From Paraburkholderia sp. D15 (GTDB lineage: Bacteria > Pseudomonadota > Gammaproteobacteria > Burkholderiales > Burkholderiaceae): a stretch of DNA of 64,000 nucleotides. The position numbers and the translations under genes were made by a program. The stretch lies in NCBI RefSeq assembly GCF_029910215.1, contig NZ_CP110395.1, positions 1,240,001 through 1,304,000 of the forward strand, given 5' to 3'. Positions 7,991 to 17,031 of this stretch are shown here, in pieces (the stretch's first letter is position 1; every line of letters begins with the position of its first letter). Below the pieces are notes generated by a model, which had not been told where the DNA came from, did not search any database, and saw only the letters and a program-made list of their open reading frames with translations.

Positions 7991-9700
7991 ATGCAATACC
8001 ACCTCCATGCCGATGCGCGCACGCGCGACGCCGCGTTGGCGTCGGCGCCGTACGGCATGTTTCTCTGCACCGCCGACGGCCGCTTCGACGCCGTCAACGC
8101 CGCTTTCGAAAAGCTGACCGGATTCACCGCCGCCGAATTGCTCGGCGTGCGCAGCTTCGAAGCGCTACTCGATCCGTCCGAACTCGCGAAGCGCCGTGCC
8201 GAACTGCCGCCGCTCGCCGCGATCGGCGAGCGCTACGAAGGCGAGTGGACCTGGGTGCGCCGCAACGGCACGCCGGTTCGCGTGGTGCTCGCGCTGGCGC
8301 CGCTCGTCACCGAACCCGCGTACGTCGACGCGCTGGTCGGCGAGCCGGCTCGCTACGTCGGCATCGCGATCGACATGACGCGCTACGCGCAGTCCGAAGC
8401 GCGGCTCTGGTACGTCGCGCATCACGACGGCGTGACCCGCCTGCCGAACCAGACGCTGTTCACCGAACGTCTCGAAATGACGATCGCGCGTTGCGAGCGC
8501 AGCGGCGGCGGCTTCAGCGTCGTGATCGCCGAGCTCGACCATCTGCGCAAACTGCGCGATGCGCTCGGACTGCACGCCGCGGAACTGGTGCTGCAGATCG
8601 TCGGCGAGCGGCTGCGTAGTCTCTTTCCGAACGACGGCACGATCGCGTCGGTCGGCGGCACGCAGTTCGCGTTGCTGATCAACGAGAGCGGCGCGGCCGC
8701 CGAAGCCTTCGCGACCGAAGCGCTCGGCCGCATCGCCGAGGCGATCGACTGCGGCGGCACCACGCTGAACATCACCGCGAGCCTCGGCATCGTCGCCTAT
8801 CCCGCCGACGGCGCCGACGCGCCGACGTTGATGCGGCGCGCGGGGGTCGCGCTGTCGGCGGCGTCGGCCGTGCACGGCAATGCGGTGCGGCGCTTTTCCA
8901 CCGCGCTCGAAGGCCAGGCATCGCGCCGTTTCGAACTGGAGCGGATGCTGCGCGAAGCGCTCGATCATCAACAGTTGCATCTCGTGTATCAACCGCAGGT
9001 CACGCTGGCGAACGGCCATATCGCCCAGGTGGAGGCGTTGCTGCGCTGGCACCATCCGTTGCGCGGTCCGATCAGTCCGGTCGAGTTCGTGCCGGTCGCC
9101 GAGGAGGCGGGGTTGATCGAGCGGATCGGCGAATGGGTGATCCGCACCGCGTGCCGCGATGCGGGCAAACTGCTGCGGCTCACCGGCAATCTGCCGCGGA
9201 TCGCGGTCAACGTGTCGCCGCAGCAGTTCCAGCGGCACAACCTGTTCGAAACGATTCGCGACGCGCTGGAAGACGCCGCGCTCGATCCGTCCTACCTCGA
9301 AGTGGAAATCACCGAGGGCGTGCTGCTCGGCGACACCGAGCAGGCCCTGCACACCTTGCACGCGCTGCGTGAGCTCGGCGTGGAGGTCGCGCTCGACGAC
9401 TTCGGCACCGGCTATTCGAGTCTCGCGTATCTGACGCGTTTTCCGATGAACCGGCTCAAGATCGACCGCTCGTTCGTGATGCGGATGAGCACCGATCCGC
9501 AGTGCGCGGCGCTGGTCGGCGCGATCATCGCGATGGCGCATGCGCTCAAGCTGCGCGTCACGGCGGAAGGGGTGGAGACGGCGGAGCAGGCCGCGCAGCT
9601 CGAAGCGCTGGGTTGCGACGAAGCGCAGGGGTTCTGGTTTTCGCGGCCCATCACGGTGGCGGCGCTGCGGAATCTGTTGAAGCCGCTCGGGGCGAGTTGA
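7991..9700 (+). CDS. PAS-GGDEF-EAL protein, probable c-di-GMP phosphodiesterase with degenerate GGDEF
   Basis: A 569-residue cytoplasmic signalling protein. A PAS sensor (about 12-130) is followed by a GGDEF-like domain (about 140-305) and an EAL domain (about 313-565). The cyclase signature reads GGTQF at 222-226, so the catalytic acids of GGDEF are missing and this half is likely inactive or only GTP-binding. The EAL half keeps its key blocks: EALLRW from 348, NVSPQQF, VEITE, DDFGTGYSSL from 469 and LKIDRSF. It therefore likely hydrolyses cyclic di-GMP in response to whatever the PAS domain senses. The start at 7991 has AAAGG at 7978-7982; ATGs at 7892 and 7967 are alternatives. No membrane segments are seen. 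Confidence 0.88.
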   Translation: MQYHLHADARTRDAALASAPYGMFLCTADGRFDAVNAAFEKLTGFTAAELLGVRSFEALLDPSELAKRRAELPPLAAIGERYEGEWTWVRRNGTPVRVVLALAPLVTEPAYVDALVGEPARYVGIAIDMTRYAQSEARLWYVAHHDGVTRLPNQTLFTERLEMTIARCERSGGGFSVVIAELDHLRKLRDALGLHAAELVLQIVGERLRSLFPNDGTIASVGGTQFALLINESGAAAEAFATEALGRIAEAIDCGGTTLNITASLGIVAYPADGADAPTLMRRAGVALSAASAVHGNAVRRFSTALEGQASRRFELERMLREALDHQQLHLVYQPQVTLANGHIAQVEALLRWHHPLRGPISPVEFVPVAEEAGLIERIGEWVIRTACRDAGKLLRLTGNLPRIAVNVSPQQFQRHNLFETIRDALEDAALDPSYLEVEITEGVLLGDTEQALHTLHALRELGVEVALDDFGTGYSSLAYLTRFPMNRLKIDRSFVMRMSTDPQCAALVGAIIAMAHALKLRVTAEGVETAEQAAQLEALGCDEAQGFWFSRPITVAALRNLLKPLGAS

Positions 9701-9880
9701 TCGAAGTGTGGTGGCGCGGGGCGGGGCGAGGTTGGAGGTTCGCTCGCCATCGGTCCAAGGTTGACGGCCTTCGGTCTACGTCGCGTTTTCGATAACCGTT
9801 TTCGATAAATCATGCGCGTCGATATGGTTAGCGATCCGTATCGATCATGGTTGGCGCGCGTCGAATATCAGCGCACCGCG

Positions 9881-10096
9881 TCATTCCTTATACCGTTGCA
9901 ACGCATCCCCACGATGCACCGCGTGCTTGCCGCTCTTATCGCTTTCGACCTCGTAATGAGGATCGTCCGCCGACGCATCGACCGTTCTGCCGTCCACGCT
10001 CGTATGGGTAGAAATGACACGCACGACCTTGCCGTGGGTCAGTCCTTGCGGCGTGTTCCAGCTGACGTGGTCATGCACCTTGAAAGTCTGGCTCAT
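9881..10096 (-). CDS. DUF2945 small protein (Tudor-like fold family)
   Basis: A 71-residue protein of the DUF2945 family, found in many bacteria and fungi and also labelled as a hypervirulence-associated Tudor domain. It shows the characteristic pattern FKVHDHVSWNTPQG, then GKVVRVISTHT and DPHYEVESDKSGKHAVHRGDAL. The ATG at 10096 has GGAG eight to eleven bases upstream on the reverse strand, which decides the start. Charged and soluble, no signal. It lies between the EAL gene (convergent) and the MscS gene (divergent). Biochemical role unknown. Confidence 0.85.
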   Translation of the reverse strand: MSQTFKVHDHVSWNTPQGLTHGKVVRVISTHTSVDGRTVDASADDPHYEVESDKSGKHAVHRGDALQRYKE

Positions 10097-10325
10097 GGTC
10101 GTCTCCAAAGGGCCCGGATCGACTGCCCGCGCGCTTCCTGGCGGTCGAGCAACCCGCGTGCCGCCTCGGCCGGGTAAATTCGATCCACGCCGCTTAATGA
10201 CGGTTAATGCCGGTCAATGCCGCTCCAGCGTGATTCCGCCTCGGTCCGGTATCCATTCTGTAAAGGGCGGGAACGCATCCTGCTTCACTGCGTCGGGTGA
10301 ATCTACGCAACGGAATGAAGACACG

Positions 10326-11135
10326 ATGAACGATCTCCTGAACCGTCTCCTGCATTTTCAGCCGTCGCTGCTCGTCACGATGACGCACGACGTGCTTCGT
10401 ATCGTCCTCGCCCTACTGATCCTGGTGGTCGGCTGGTGGCTGTCCAACCGCGTCGGCGGCATGTTCGCCCGCGCGCTCGCGCGCACGCACGCCGATCCCA
10501 CGCTCGCGCCGATGCTGGCCGCGATGAGCACGTGGGCCGTGCGCGTGCTCGTGTTCATCGCGGCGCTGAGCGAGGTCGGGATTGCGACCGCGAGCGTGCT
10601 GGCCGTGCTCGGCGCCGCCGGTCTCGCCATCGGGCTGGCCTTGCAAGGCACGCTGCAGAATATTGCCGCCGGCATGATGCTGTTGATGCTGCGGCCGTTT
10701 CGCGTCGGCGACGTGATCGAGGGTAGCGGCGCGGCGGCCGGCATCGTGCGCGAGGTGGGGTTGTTCACCACGCGCATCGAGCGCGGCGACGGCAACGCGG
10801 TGTTCGTGCCGAACAGCCAGATCTGGAGCAACCCGGTGATCAACTACAGCAGCGGCGGCACGCAGCGCATCGAGGTGGAAGTGGGACTGGCGCAGCGCAA
10901 GGATGTCGATGCCGCGATCGGCGAGCTCAAAAAGCTGGTCGCGGACGAGCCGCGCGTGTTGAGCGGATCGACGCTGGCGCCGGTCATCACCGTGGCCGAG
11001 TATCCGGACACGGGCGGCGCGACGCTGCGGATCGCCGCATGGGTGCGCACGCCGGATGCGTCGTTGACCAGCGGCGACCTGCACGAGCATGCGCAGAGCG
11101 CGCTCGAACAGGCGGGTTGTCCGGTGGCGGCCTGA
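10326..11135 (+). CDS. Small-conductance mechanosensitive channel (MscS family)
   Basis: A 269-residue inner-membrane channel that opens under membrane tension to release solutes after hypo-osmotic shock. It has the three-helix MscS core: TM1 (about 18-38), TM2 (about 60-80) and the Gly/Ala-rich TM3 pore helix (VLAVLGAAGLAIGLALQGTL then QNIAAGMMLLMLRPFRVGDVI), followed by the beta domain (VFVPNSQIWSNPVINYS) and the alpha/beta domain. Length is close to E. coli MscS (286). The ATG at 10326 begins directly before the first membrane helix. The ribosome site is weak. The gene is monocistronic, divergent from the DUF2945 gene. Confidence 0.92.
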   Translation: MNDLLNRLLHFQPSLLVTMTHDVLRIVLALLILVVGWWLSNRVGGMFARALARTHADPTLAPMLAAMSTWAVRVLVFIAALSEVGIATASVLAVLGAAGLAIGLALQGTLQNIAAGMMLLMLRPFRVGDVIEGSGAAAGIVREVGLFTTRIERGDGNAVFVPNSQIWSNPVINYSSGGTQRIEVEVGLAQRKDVDAAIGELKKLVADEPRVLSGSTLAPVITVAEYPDTGGATLRIAAWVRTPDASLTSGDLHEHAQSALEQAGCPVAA

Positions 11136-11174
11136 GCGCGGGAACGGCCGGCTGCCTGACTGCCCGAGGCGCCT

Positions 11175-11205
11175 GACCGCCAGACCGCCAGACCGCCAGA
11201 CCGCC
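11175..11205 (+). repeat. 8-base tandem repeat (GACCGCCA) upstream of bphO
   Basis: GACCGCCA is present in three perfect copies plus seven bases of a fourth, in the gap between mscS and the heme oxygenase gene, about 60 bases before the presumed -10 element. Such a short perfect repeat can vary in copy number by slippage. Confidence 0.85.
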
Positions 11206-11265
11206 GCGTTCAGCCGCGAGGCACCCCGTGCAACACCCGGGTCGCGCGTGCGCGCGAGCCCCCCT

Positions 11266-11271
11266 TATAAT
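11266..11271 (+). promoter_or_regulatory. Consensus -10 element for the heme oxygenase gene
   Basis: TATAAT lies 16 bases before the bphO start codon, so a transcript would have a very short leader. No good -35 match is visible at the expected distance, so an activator or an alternative sigma factor may be needed. Confidence 0.45.
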
Positions 11272-11287
11272 CTGCTTCTGCTCAACC

Positions 11288-11983
11288 ATGTTGAACCGGA
11301 CTCGTTTGATCGACCCATCGGAATCCGTCAGCCGCGCATCGCCGGCTCAGCGTGACGCGCCCAACGTGCTCGGCGCATTGCGCGCCGCTACGGCGGAGCG
11401 TCACGAATTGCTGCACACGATCATGCCGCTGTCGGTGGACAGCGTGGCGCTGCGCGACTATCTCGCGCACCTGACGATTCTGCGCGACTGGCTCGCGCCG
11501 CTCGAAGCGTGGTTGCAGCATTTCGACGATGGCCCGCAAGCGGCCACGCAGCCGTCCCGCCTGGATCGGCTGGCCTTGATCGACGCCGATCTGACGGACC
11601 CCGCCGCGGCGCCATCCACGAACGAAGGCACCATCCCAGCTCCCGCAGACGACCACCCCTGGCACGGCCCGCAAAGCGCCGCTTTCCGCTGGGGCGTGTG
11701 CTACGTGATCGAGGGATCGCAACTGGGCGGCGCGGTGTTGTACGCGCGTCTGCATGAACGTCTCGCGCCGCATCCGCTCGGTTTTCTCGCGGCCGGCCGC
11801 GAAACGCTGGGTCCGCGCTGGCGGGCCTTCGTGCAGGCACTGTCCGCCGAAGTCGCCACGCCGGAAACGATCGACGAAGCCTGCCGCGGCGCGGCCGCGG
11901 CGTTCGACCGTCTGATCGATCATGCCAATCACGCCAGCCACGCGCGCTGCGCGGCCATGGCGGCCTGCGCGGATGCCCGCTGA
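11288..11983 (+). CDS. bphO: Biliverdin-producing heme oxygenase
   Basis: A 231-residue heme oxygenase that opens haem to biliverdin, iron and CO in the cytosol. The proximal haem region is RAATAERHELLH (His39, with His43 nearby) and the distal helix is CYVIEGSQLGGAVLYARL with the Gly-rich kink. It belongs to the bacterial BphO/HemO type. A Pro/Ala-rich insertion near residues 100-125 is longer than in most homologues I recall. Biliverdin is the chromophore of the bacteriophytochrome encoded at 14295-16742, so this gene most likely serves light sensing rather than iron acquisition. Its stop overlaps the start of the next histidine kinase gene by one base (TGATG), indicating co-translation. 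Confidence 0.9.
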   Translation: MLNRTRLIDPSESVSRASPAQRDAPNVLGALRAATAERHELLHTIMPLSVDSVALRDYLAHLTILRDWLAPLEAWLQHFDDGPQAATQPSRLDRLALIDADLTDPAAAPSTNEGTIPAPADDHPWHGPQSAAFRWGVCYVIEGSQLGGAVLYARLHERLAPHPLGFLAAGRETLGPRWRAFVQALSAEVATPETIDEACRGAAAAFDRLIDHANHASHARCAAMAACADAR

Positions 11984-13680
11984 TGCGCGCCCGGGACCTG
12001 CCCATGGATAGCCGCCTCGTGGACCCGTCCGCACCGCCGCATCAGTTCGATGCGGCGCTCGCTTTCGAAGCGCTGCCCGACGCGTATCTGATCCTCAACC
12101 ATCGGCACGAGATCGTGCTTGCCAACGCGCGCTATCTGGCGTTGCTGGGGCAGTCGCTCGGCGATCTGCTCGGCCGGTCGATCTTCGACGTCAACCAGTT
12201 CGGGCCCGCCGAGCAGCGCGAAGCGCGACGCGCGTGGTTGAGTGGCGCGCTAAAGGGACTGTCCGCGGGCGAACCGAAATGGTCGCCGCTGTTTCGCTAC
12301 GAGATGCCCCGGCGGCACGGCGATGACGCGAACGCGAATGCGAACGCGGATGCAGACAGCCACGCCGACGTACCGCGCTACTGGAAGATCAAGGCGAGCC
12401 TGCTAGGCGCGCGTCCGGGCGCGGGTACGCATATCGCGCTGCGCGTCAGCGAAGTCACCGAGGGTATCTCCGACTACGAGCGCGACCAGCGCGAACGCGC
12501 AAAGCTGCGCTCGCAGGCGCAACTGCGCCAACTGCTGGCCGACGAGGCGAAAGCCCAACTGCGCGAGCACCAGGAGCGTTTTCAGCTCGCGCTCGCGTTC
12601 TCGCAGGTCGGCGCGTGGGAACTCGACCCGGCGACGGGCGCGATCGAATGCACGGATCAGTGCAAGATCAACCTCGGGCTTGGTGCATCGTCCACGCTGT
12701 CCGAGCAGCGTCTGCTCGGCGAGATCGTGCATCCCGAAGACCGCGTGCGGGTGCGCGAAGCGATGGAGCACGGTCTCGCGAACCAGCAGCAGTTCGATGC
12801 CGACTACCGCGTCGGCTGGGGAAGCGGGGCGACTCGCTGGATTCTCGTGCGCGGCGTCGGCCGCTATACGGCGGACGGCGCGCTGACCTCGGTGATCGGC
12901 TTCACGCTCGACATCACCGCGCGCAAGGAGGCGGAACTGGAGCAGCGGGAAATCGCCGCTTCCGAGAAGCGCGCGCGCGAGCACAGCGAACGTCTCACGA
13001 TGGCGATGGACCACTTCGTCACCACCGTCAGTCACGAATTGCGCTCGCCGCTTTCCGCGATCCTGTCGTGGACCGATCTGCTGCAACGCTCGGCCGATCC
13101 GTCGCACGTCACGCGCGCCACCGACGTGATCAAGCGCAACGCGCGTCAGCTTTCGCATATGGTCGACGATCTGCTGGACAGCGGCGCGATCGTCACGGGC
13201 AAGCTGTCGGTCAATCTGCAACCGGTCGATCTCGGCGCGTTGACCGGCATCGTCGCCGACGACCTGCGCATGCATGCCGAAGCCAAGGGGCTGCAACTGA
13301 TCGCCGACGATCTGAGCTCCGCGATGGTGCTCGCCGACGAAAGCCGCATGAAGCAGGTGATCTGGAATCTGGTGTCGAACGCGGTGAAGTTCAGCCCTCA
13401 GGGCACAGTCACGCTATCTGTATCTGTGCATGCCGAAGGCGAGCGCGTCGAACTGGCGGTTCAGGATACGGGCGTGGGCCTGGATCAGACTTCGCTGGAA
13501 CGGGTTTTCGAGCGCTTCCAGCAGTTCGGTCAGGAAGGCTCCGGGCGGGTGGCGGGGCTGGGCCTCGGATTGTGGCTGGTGAAGAATCTGACGGACCTGC
13601 ATGGCGGCACGATCGTCGCCGAAAGCGCGGGACCGGGGCAGGGTGCGACGTTCCGTTTGTGCTTGCCGGTGTATCGCTAG
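11983..13680 (+). CDS. PAS-domain sensor histidine kinase coupled to bphO
   Basis: A 565-residue soluble kinase without membrane segments. Two PAS-like domains are visible (about 25-160 and 195-320), then a HisKA domain with the phosphoacceptor His351 in VTTVSHELRSPLSAI, and a HATPase domain with NLVSNAVKF, DTGVGLD and GLGLGLWLVKN. The first PAS region has a low-complexity stretch of alternating Asp/Ala/Asn (114-129). The start at 11983 overlaps the bphO stop; an ATG at 12004 is an alternative. There is no fused receiver, so it needs a separate partner. The nearest one is the response regulator at 13811-14272, transcribed towards it. A role in the phytochrome pathway is inferred from coupling to bphO. 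Confidence 0.88.
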   Translation: MRARDLPMDSRLVDPSAPPHQFDAALAFEALPDAYLILNHRHEIVLANARYLALLGQSLGDLLGRSIFDVNQFGPAEQREARRAWLSGALKGLSAGEPKWSPLFRYEMPRRHGDDANANANADADSHADVPRYWKIKASLLGARPGAGTHIALRVSEVTEGISDYERDQRERAKLRSQAQLRQLLADEAKAQLREHQERFQLALAFSQVGAWELDPATGAIECTDQCKINLGLGASSTLSEQRLLGEIVHPEDRVRVREAMEHGLANQQQFDADYRVGWGSGATRWILVRGVGRYTADGALTSVIGFTLDITARKEAELEQREIAASEKRAREHSERLTMAMDHFVTTVSHELRSPLSAILSWTDLLQRSADPSHVTRATDVIKRNARQLSHMVDDLLDSGAIVTGKLSVNLQPVDLGALTGIVADDLRMHAEAKGLQLIADDLSSAMVLADESRMKQVIWNLVSNAVKFSPQGTVTLSVSVHAEGERVELAVQDTGVGLDQTSLERVFERFQQFGQEGSGRVAGLGLGLWLVKNLTDLHGGTIVAESAGPGQGATFRLCLPVYR

Positions 13681-13810
13681 GCGGGTCGTATTGCGGGTAA
13701 GCGGCGCGGGGTGAAGCGTGCCTGGGTGGCACGTCTCACGTGGGGACACACCCCGCCGCGTGCCCTTGCTTCTGTCCACAATGGGCCGGGGCGGTTTGCT
13801 TCAGGCGGGG

Positions 13811-14272
13811 TCAGCGGGAATACGGCGGCGGTTCGTTCAGCACCGCCCAGAACATGCCGAGGTCGTTGATCGCGGCCATGAAGTCGTCGAACGCGACCGG
13901 CTTCACCACATAGGCGTTCACGCCGAGGTCGTAGCTGCGCAGCAGATCGCTTTCCTCGCGCGACGAGGTGAGCATCACCACCGGAATGCGCTTGAGCTTC
14001 TCGTCGCTGCGCACGGCCTTCAGCACCTCGTGACCGTCGACCTTCGGCAGCTTCTTGTCGAGCAGGATCACGGCGGGGTTTTCTTCCACGCGATCCGACC
14101 ATTGCCCCTGGCGGCGCAGATACTGCAGCGCTTCATCGCCGTCGCGCAACGACACCACCGGATTGGCCAGGCGCGTTTTCTCCAGCGCAATCAACGTGAG
14201 TTCCACGTCGTTCGGATTGTCTTCCACCAGCAGGATCGGTCTTAGCACGCTGTTTCCTTCATTTCGATTCAT
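13811..14272 (-). CDS. Single-domain response regulator paired with the bacteriophytochrome
   Basis: A 153-residue CheY-like receiver without an output domain, of the type found beside bacteriophytochromes (Rcp-like). Acidic pocket VEDNP at 16-20, phosphoacceptor Asp72 in AVILLDKKLPKVDG, switch residues in VVMLTSSREE and the conserved Lys in VVKPVAF. It starts 22 bases after the bphP stop and runs in the same direction, so the two should be cotranscribed. With no DNA-binding or enzymatic domain it must act by protein contact or as a phosphorelay step. It may also receive phosphate from the convergent PAS kinase. The downstream 130-base gap to that kinase gene contains nothing I recognise. Confidence 0.92.
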   Translation of the reverse strand: MNRNEGNSVLRPILLVEDNPNDVELTLIALEKTRLANPVVSLRDGDEALQYLRRQGQWSDRVEENPAVILLDKKLPKVDGHEVLKAVRSDEKLKRIPVVMLTSSREESDLLRSYDLGVNAYVVKPVAFDDFMAAINDLGMFWAVLNEPPPYSR

Positions 14273-14294
14273 CTTGCGAGTCTGTCCGCGCTTG

Positions 14295-16742
14295 CTACTC
14301 TTTCGACTCTTTCGGCACGGGGCGAAAGCGTTTGCCCGGCGACAACGCGGTCAGGCGGGCCACGGCGGCGGCCGCGGATTCTTCCCCCTGGCTCGCGTCG
14401 GCCACGAACACGTGCGGCAGTGAAAAATACATGGCCGCGCCGCGATCCATCTCGCCGACGGCCCATGCTTTACCGCCGTGCCGCTCGACGATCCGCTTCA
14501 CACCAGCAAGCCCGATGCCCGTGCCGGGAAATTCCTCGACGCGATGCAGCCGCTGGAATACGCCGAACAGTTTATCGACGTAGCGCATGTCGAAACCGAC
14601 GCCGTTGTCCTTGACGAAAAAAACCTCTTGCCCGGCCAGTTCGCCGTCGCCGGCATAGCGGCCGATTTCGATCGTGGCGTGCTCGCGGGTGGAGGTGAAT
14701 TTTACCGCGTTCTCGATCAGGTTACGGAGCACCACGTGCAATAGCACCGCATCCGCGGTCACGTGGCCAAGTTTGCCGACCTGCCATTCGATGGCGCGCG
14801 GCGCGGCTTCCTTGGTTTCGTCGGCGATCAACGCGCTGATCGTCGCGTTCAGATCGACGGATTGCGGACGCAGCGCGGCGCGGCCCATCTGCGAGAAAGC
14901 GAGCAGATCGTCGACCAGCTTGCCGCCGAAACGCGCCGACGAAATGATTCGCTCGACGAAGTGCTTGCCGCGCTCCGACAGGCGCTCGCCTTCCATGTCG
15001 CGCAGCAGGTCGGCGAAACCGACGATATGGCGCAACGGCGCGCGCAGATCGTGCGACACCGTGTACGAGAAGCCTTCGAGTTCCTTGTTCGCGCGGCCGA
15101 GTTCGAGCGCCAGTTGCGCGAGCTCCTCGGCGCGGCGCAGCACGATGCCGAGCAGCGCGGTGCGGAATTCGACCGCGATTTCGAGTTCAGCCGGACGCCA
15201 CGGCAAGGACAGCCCGCGCACGGTATCGGTCCACACGTCGAAGCTCTTGCGCGGCGATAGCGAGTCGGCGAGGCCCGCGAGTTTCTCGCGCGGGTCGCCG
15301 GCCCACTCGATAGTCTGCACCACTTCCTCGCGGAACCACAACACGTAGTTGCGGAACAGCTTCGAGATCGACACCGCGAGCAGACCCGCATGATCGGGAT
15401 GGGCCGGCAAGGCCGGGTAGGCGGTAGCGAGCGAGTCGGTGGCGAAGGTGTCGTCGACCTGGGTGTCGAGCCATTCGACCAGTTGCGCGACCTGAGCCTC
15501 GGACGGCGTGACGCCGACCCGCAGAATGCGCCCCTCGAAGACGATCGCCGCGCCGTCCGACGCGGTCAGGGCGAGCAGGTCTTTCGGGTCGTCGACGAGC
15601 GCGTCGGTGAAGCTATCCGTGTTGGCCATCGCGGCAAGCAGGCGCGCGAGCGTGCGGCGCAGCGCGAGCCGGTATTCGGCTTCGGCGTGGTCTTCTTTCG
15701 CCTCGATCTGCAACGACAGCACCTGCGCGATGTGCTCGCACGCGGTGCGCACTTCGAACGGCGGCACACGCGCGCTGTCGTGGTGGCACGAAATCAGCCC
15801 CCACAGTTTGCCGCGCACCACGATCGACATCGACATGGACGACAGCGTGCCCATGTTCTTCATGTACTGCACGTGCACCGGCGAGACGCTGCGCAGCGAC
15901 GCGTAGGTGAGGTCGGTGGGCTTGCCGGTCGACGGATGCCGCGGCGGTACGAGCGGCGCGGCGGCATAGTCGGCATCGGCAATGAGGCGGATGCGGTTGC
16001 GGACGTAGAGCGCGCGCGCCTGGGCCGGAATATCGGAGCCGGGGAAGCGTTGCCCGAGATACGAGCGGTAGCCCGGCTCGACCTGTTCGGCCAGCACGTG
16101 ACCGGCGCCCGCGTCGTCGAAGCTGTAGACCATCGTGCGGCCGAAACCGGTGATGCGCTGCACCTCGTCGGCGGCGAGCTGCGCGAGACCTTCGACGGTC
16201 TCCGCGTCCTGCAGACGGTTGATGAAGGTGCGCACGAGCGGGTACATCGACGAAAACACGTCGATCGTGCCGCGCGCCGGTTCCAGTTCGACGAACGCGA
16301 CGCCCTGGTGACGATGCACGATCACCGCGAAGGGCGTTGCGGGTGAATCCTGCGTCTGCGATGGAGGTGGAAGATTAGAGGCTTGCGATGCATGCGTCGA
16401 TGCCGCGCGCGCTTCGCGTGGATCGCTCATCGAGCCGATGTACAGCGGGATGCCTTCTTCCCGATGCGTGCGCAGCGCCTCGACGATGCGCGCGGCCCAC
16501 TCGCCGCCGAGCACATCGGCGAGCGGCGCGCCGAGCAGACGCTCGGGCGCGAGGCCGGACACGCCGGGGGCGCCGCTGTCGGCAATGAGGGCCGTGGCGT
16601 TCGCGCTGACCTGCAGCACGTTGCCGTCTTCGTCGATGCTGAACAGAAAGCCGTGCGGCTGAATGCCGCCGGGAATGTGGATGGGTTCTCTTGCGCAGTT
16701 GTCTTCGAGTCTCGAAGACACGGAAGATGTGAGGTCTGCCAT
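14295..16742 (-). CDS. bphP: Bacteriophytochrome sensor histidine kinase
   Basis: An 815-residue red/far-red photoreceptor kinase. Domain order is PAS (about 20-130), GAF (about 140-325), PHY (about 345-530), HisKA and HATPase. Cys16 in EDNCAREPIHIPGGIQPHGF is in the position that binds biliverdin in bacterial phytochromes. The GAF domain has PGSDIP at 234-239 (PASDIP in most), the chromophore-contact His290 in SPVHVQYMKNMG, and LWGLISCHH. The PHY tongue has PRKSF at 497-501 and WRPAELE. The phosphoacceptor is His564 in SYTVSHDLRAPLR. The ATG at 16742 fits the family; the frame opens nine codons earlier. Biliverdin would come from bphO nearby, and the response regulator follows directly downstream. 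Confidence 0.96.
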   Translation of the reverse strand: MADLTSSVSSRLEDNCAREPIHIPGGIQPHGFLFSIDEDGNVLQVSANATALIADSGAPGVSGLAPERLLGAPLADVLGGEWAARIVEALRTHREEGIPLYIGSMSDPREARAASTHASQASNLPPPSQTQDSPATPFAVIVHRHQGVAFVELEPARGTIDVFSSMYPLVRTFINRLQDAETVEGLAQLAADEVQRITGFGRTMVYSFDDAGAGHVLAEQVEPGYRSYLGQRFPGSDIPAQARALYVRNRIRLIADADYAAAPLVPPRHPSTGKPTDLTYASLRSVSPVHVQYMKNMGTLSSMSMSIVVRGKLWGLISCHHDSARVPPFEVRTACEHIAQVLSLQIEAKEDHAEAEYRLALRRTLARLLAAMANTDSFTDALVDDPKDLLALTASDGAAIVFEGRILRVGVTPSEAQVAQLVEWLDTQVDDTFATDSLATAYPALPAHPDHAGLLAVSISKLFRNYVLWFREEVVQTIEWAGDPREKLAGLADSLSPRKSFDVWTDTVRGLSLPWRPAELEIAVEFRTALLGIVLRRAEELAQLALELGRANKELEGFSYTVSHDLRAPLRHIVGFADLLRDMEGERLSERGKHFVERIISSARFGGKLVDDLLAFSQMGRAALRPQSVDLNATISALIADETKEAAPRAIEWQVGKLGHVTADAVLLHVVLRNLIENAVKFTSTREHATIEIGRYAGDGELAGQEVFFVKDNGVGFDMRYVDKLFGVFQRLHRVEEFPGTGIGLAGVKRIVERHGGKAWAVGEMDRGAAMYFSLPHVFVADASQGEESAAAAVARLTALSPGKRFRPVPKESKE

Positions 16743-17031
16743 GCGTGCTCCACGAACGGTACAGGGCATTTTCGCATAGCGGGGTCGAGTTGTCGGGGCA
16801 GGTCTGCGCTATCGATGCAGATCAGCGGCTTGTTCCGGCGGAGCACGTTTTTTGCTGCTGTGCTTGCTGCCCGAGTGAGTCCGTAGCAGATTGCGCCGGT
16901 TGCTTGCGGTTTGTATGCGGTTGCGTTGGCATGCGACCAGTGCCATGCAAGCGCCGCGGCGACGCGTGACGCGTGACGCGCGGCCCATGCGGACGCACCT
17001 CCCTTAGCCCGACCGTCAGGCAGGAGCCGAC
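16743..17031. other. Divergent intergenic region bphP / GDSL gene
   Basis: A 289-base gap with promoters for both directions. It contains GACGCGT repeated almost three times head to tail (16961-16980). No gene is seen. Confidence 0.55.
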
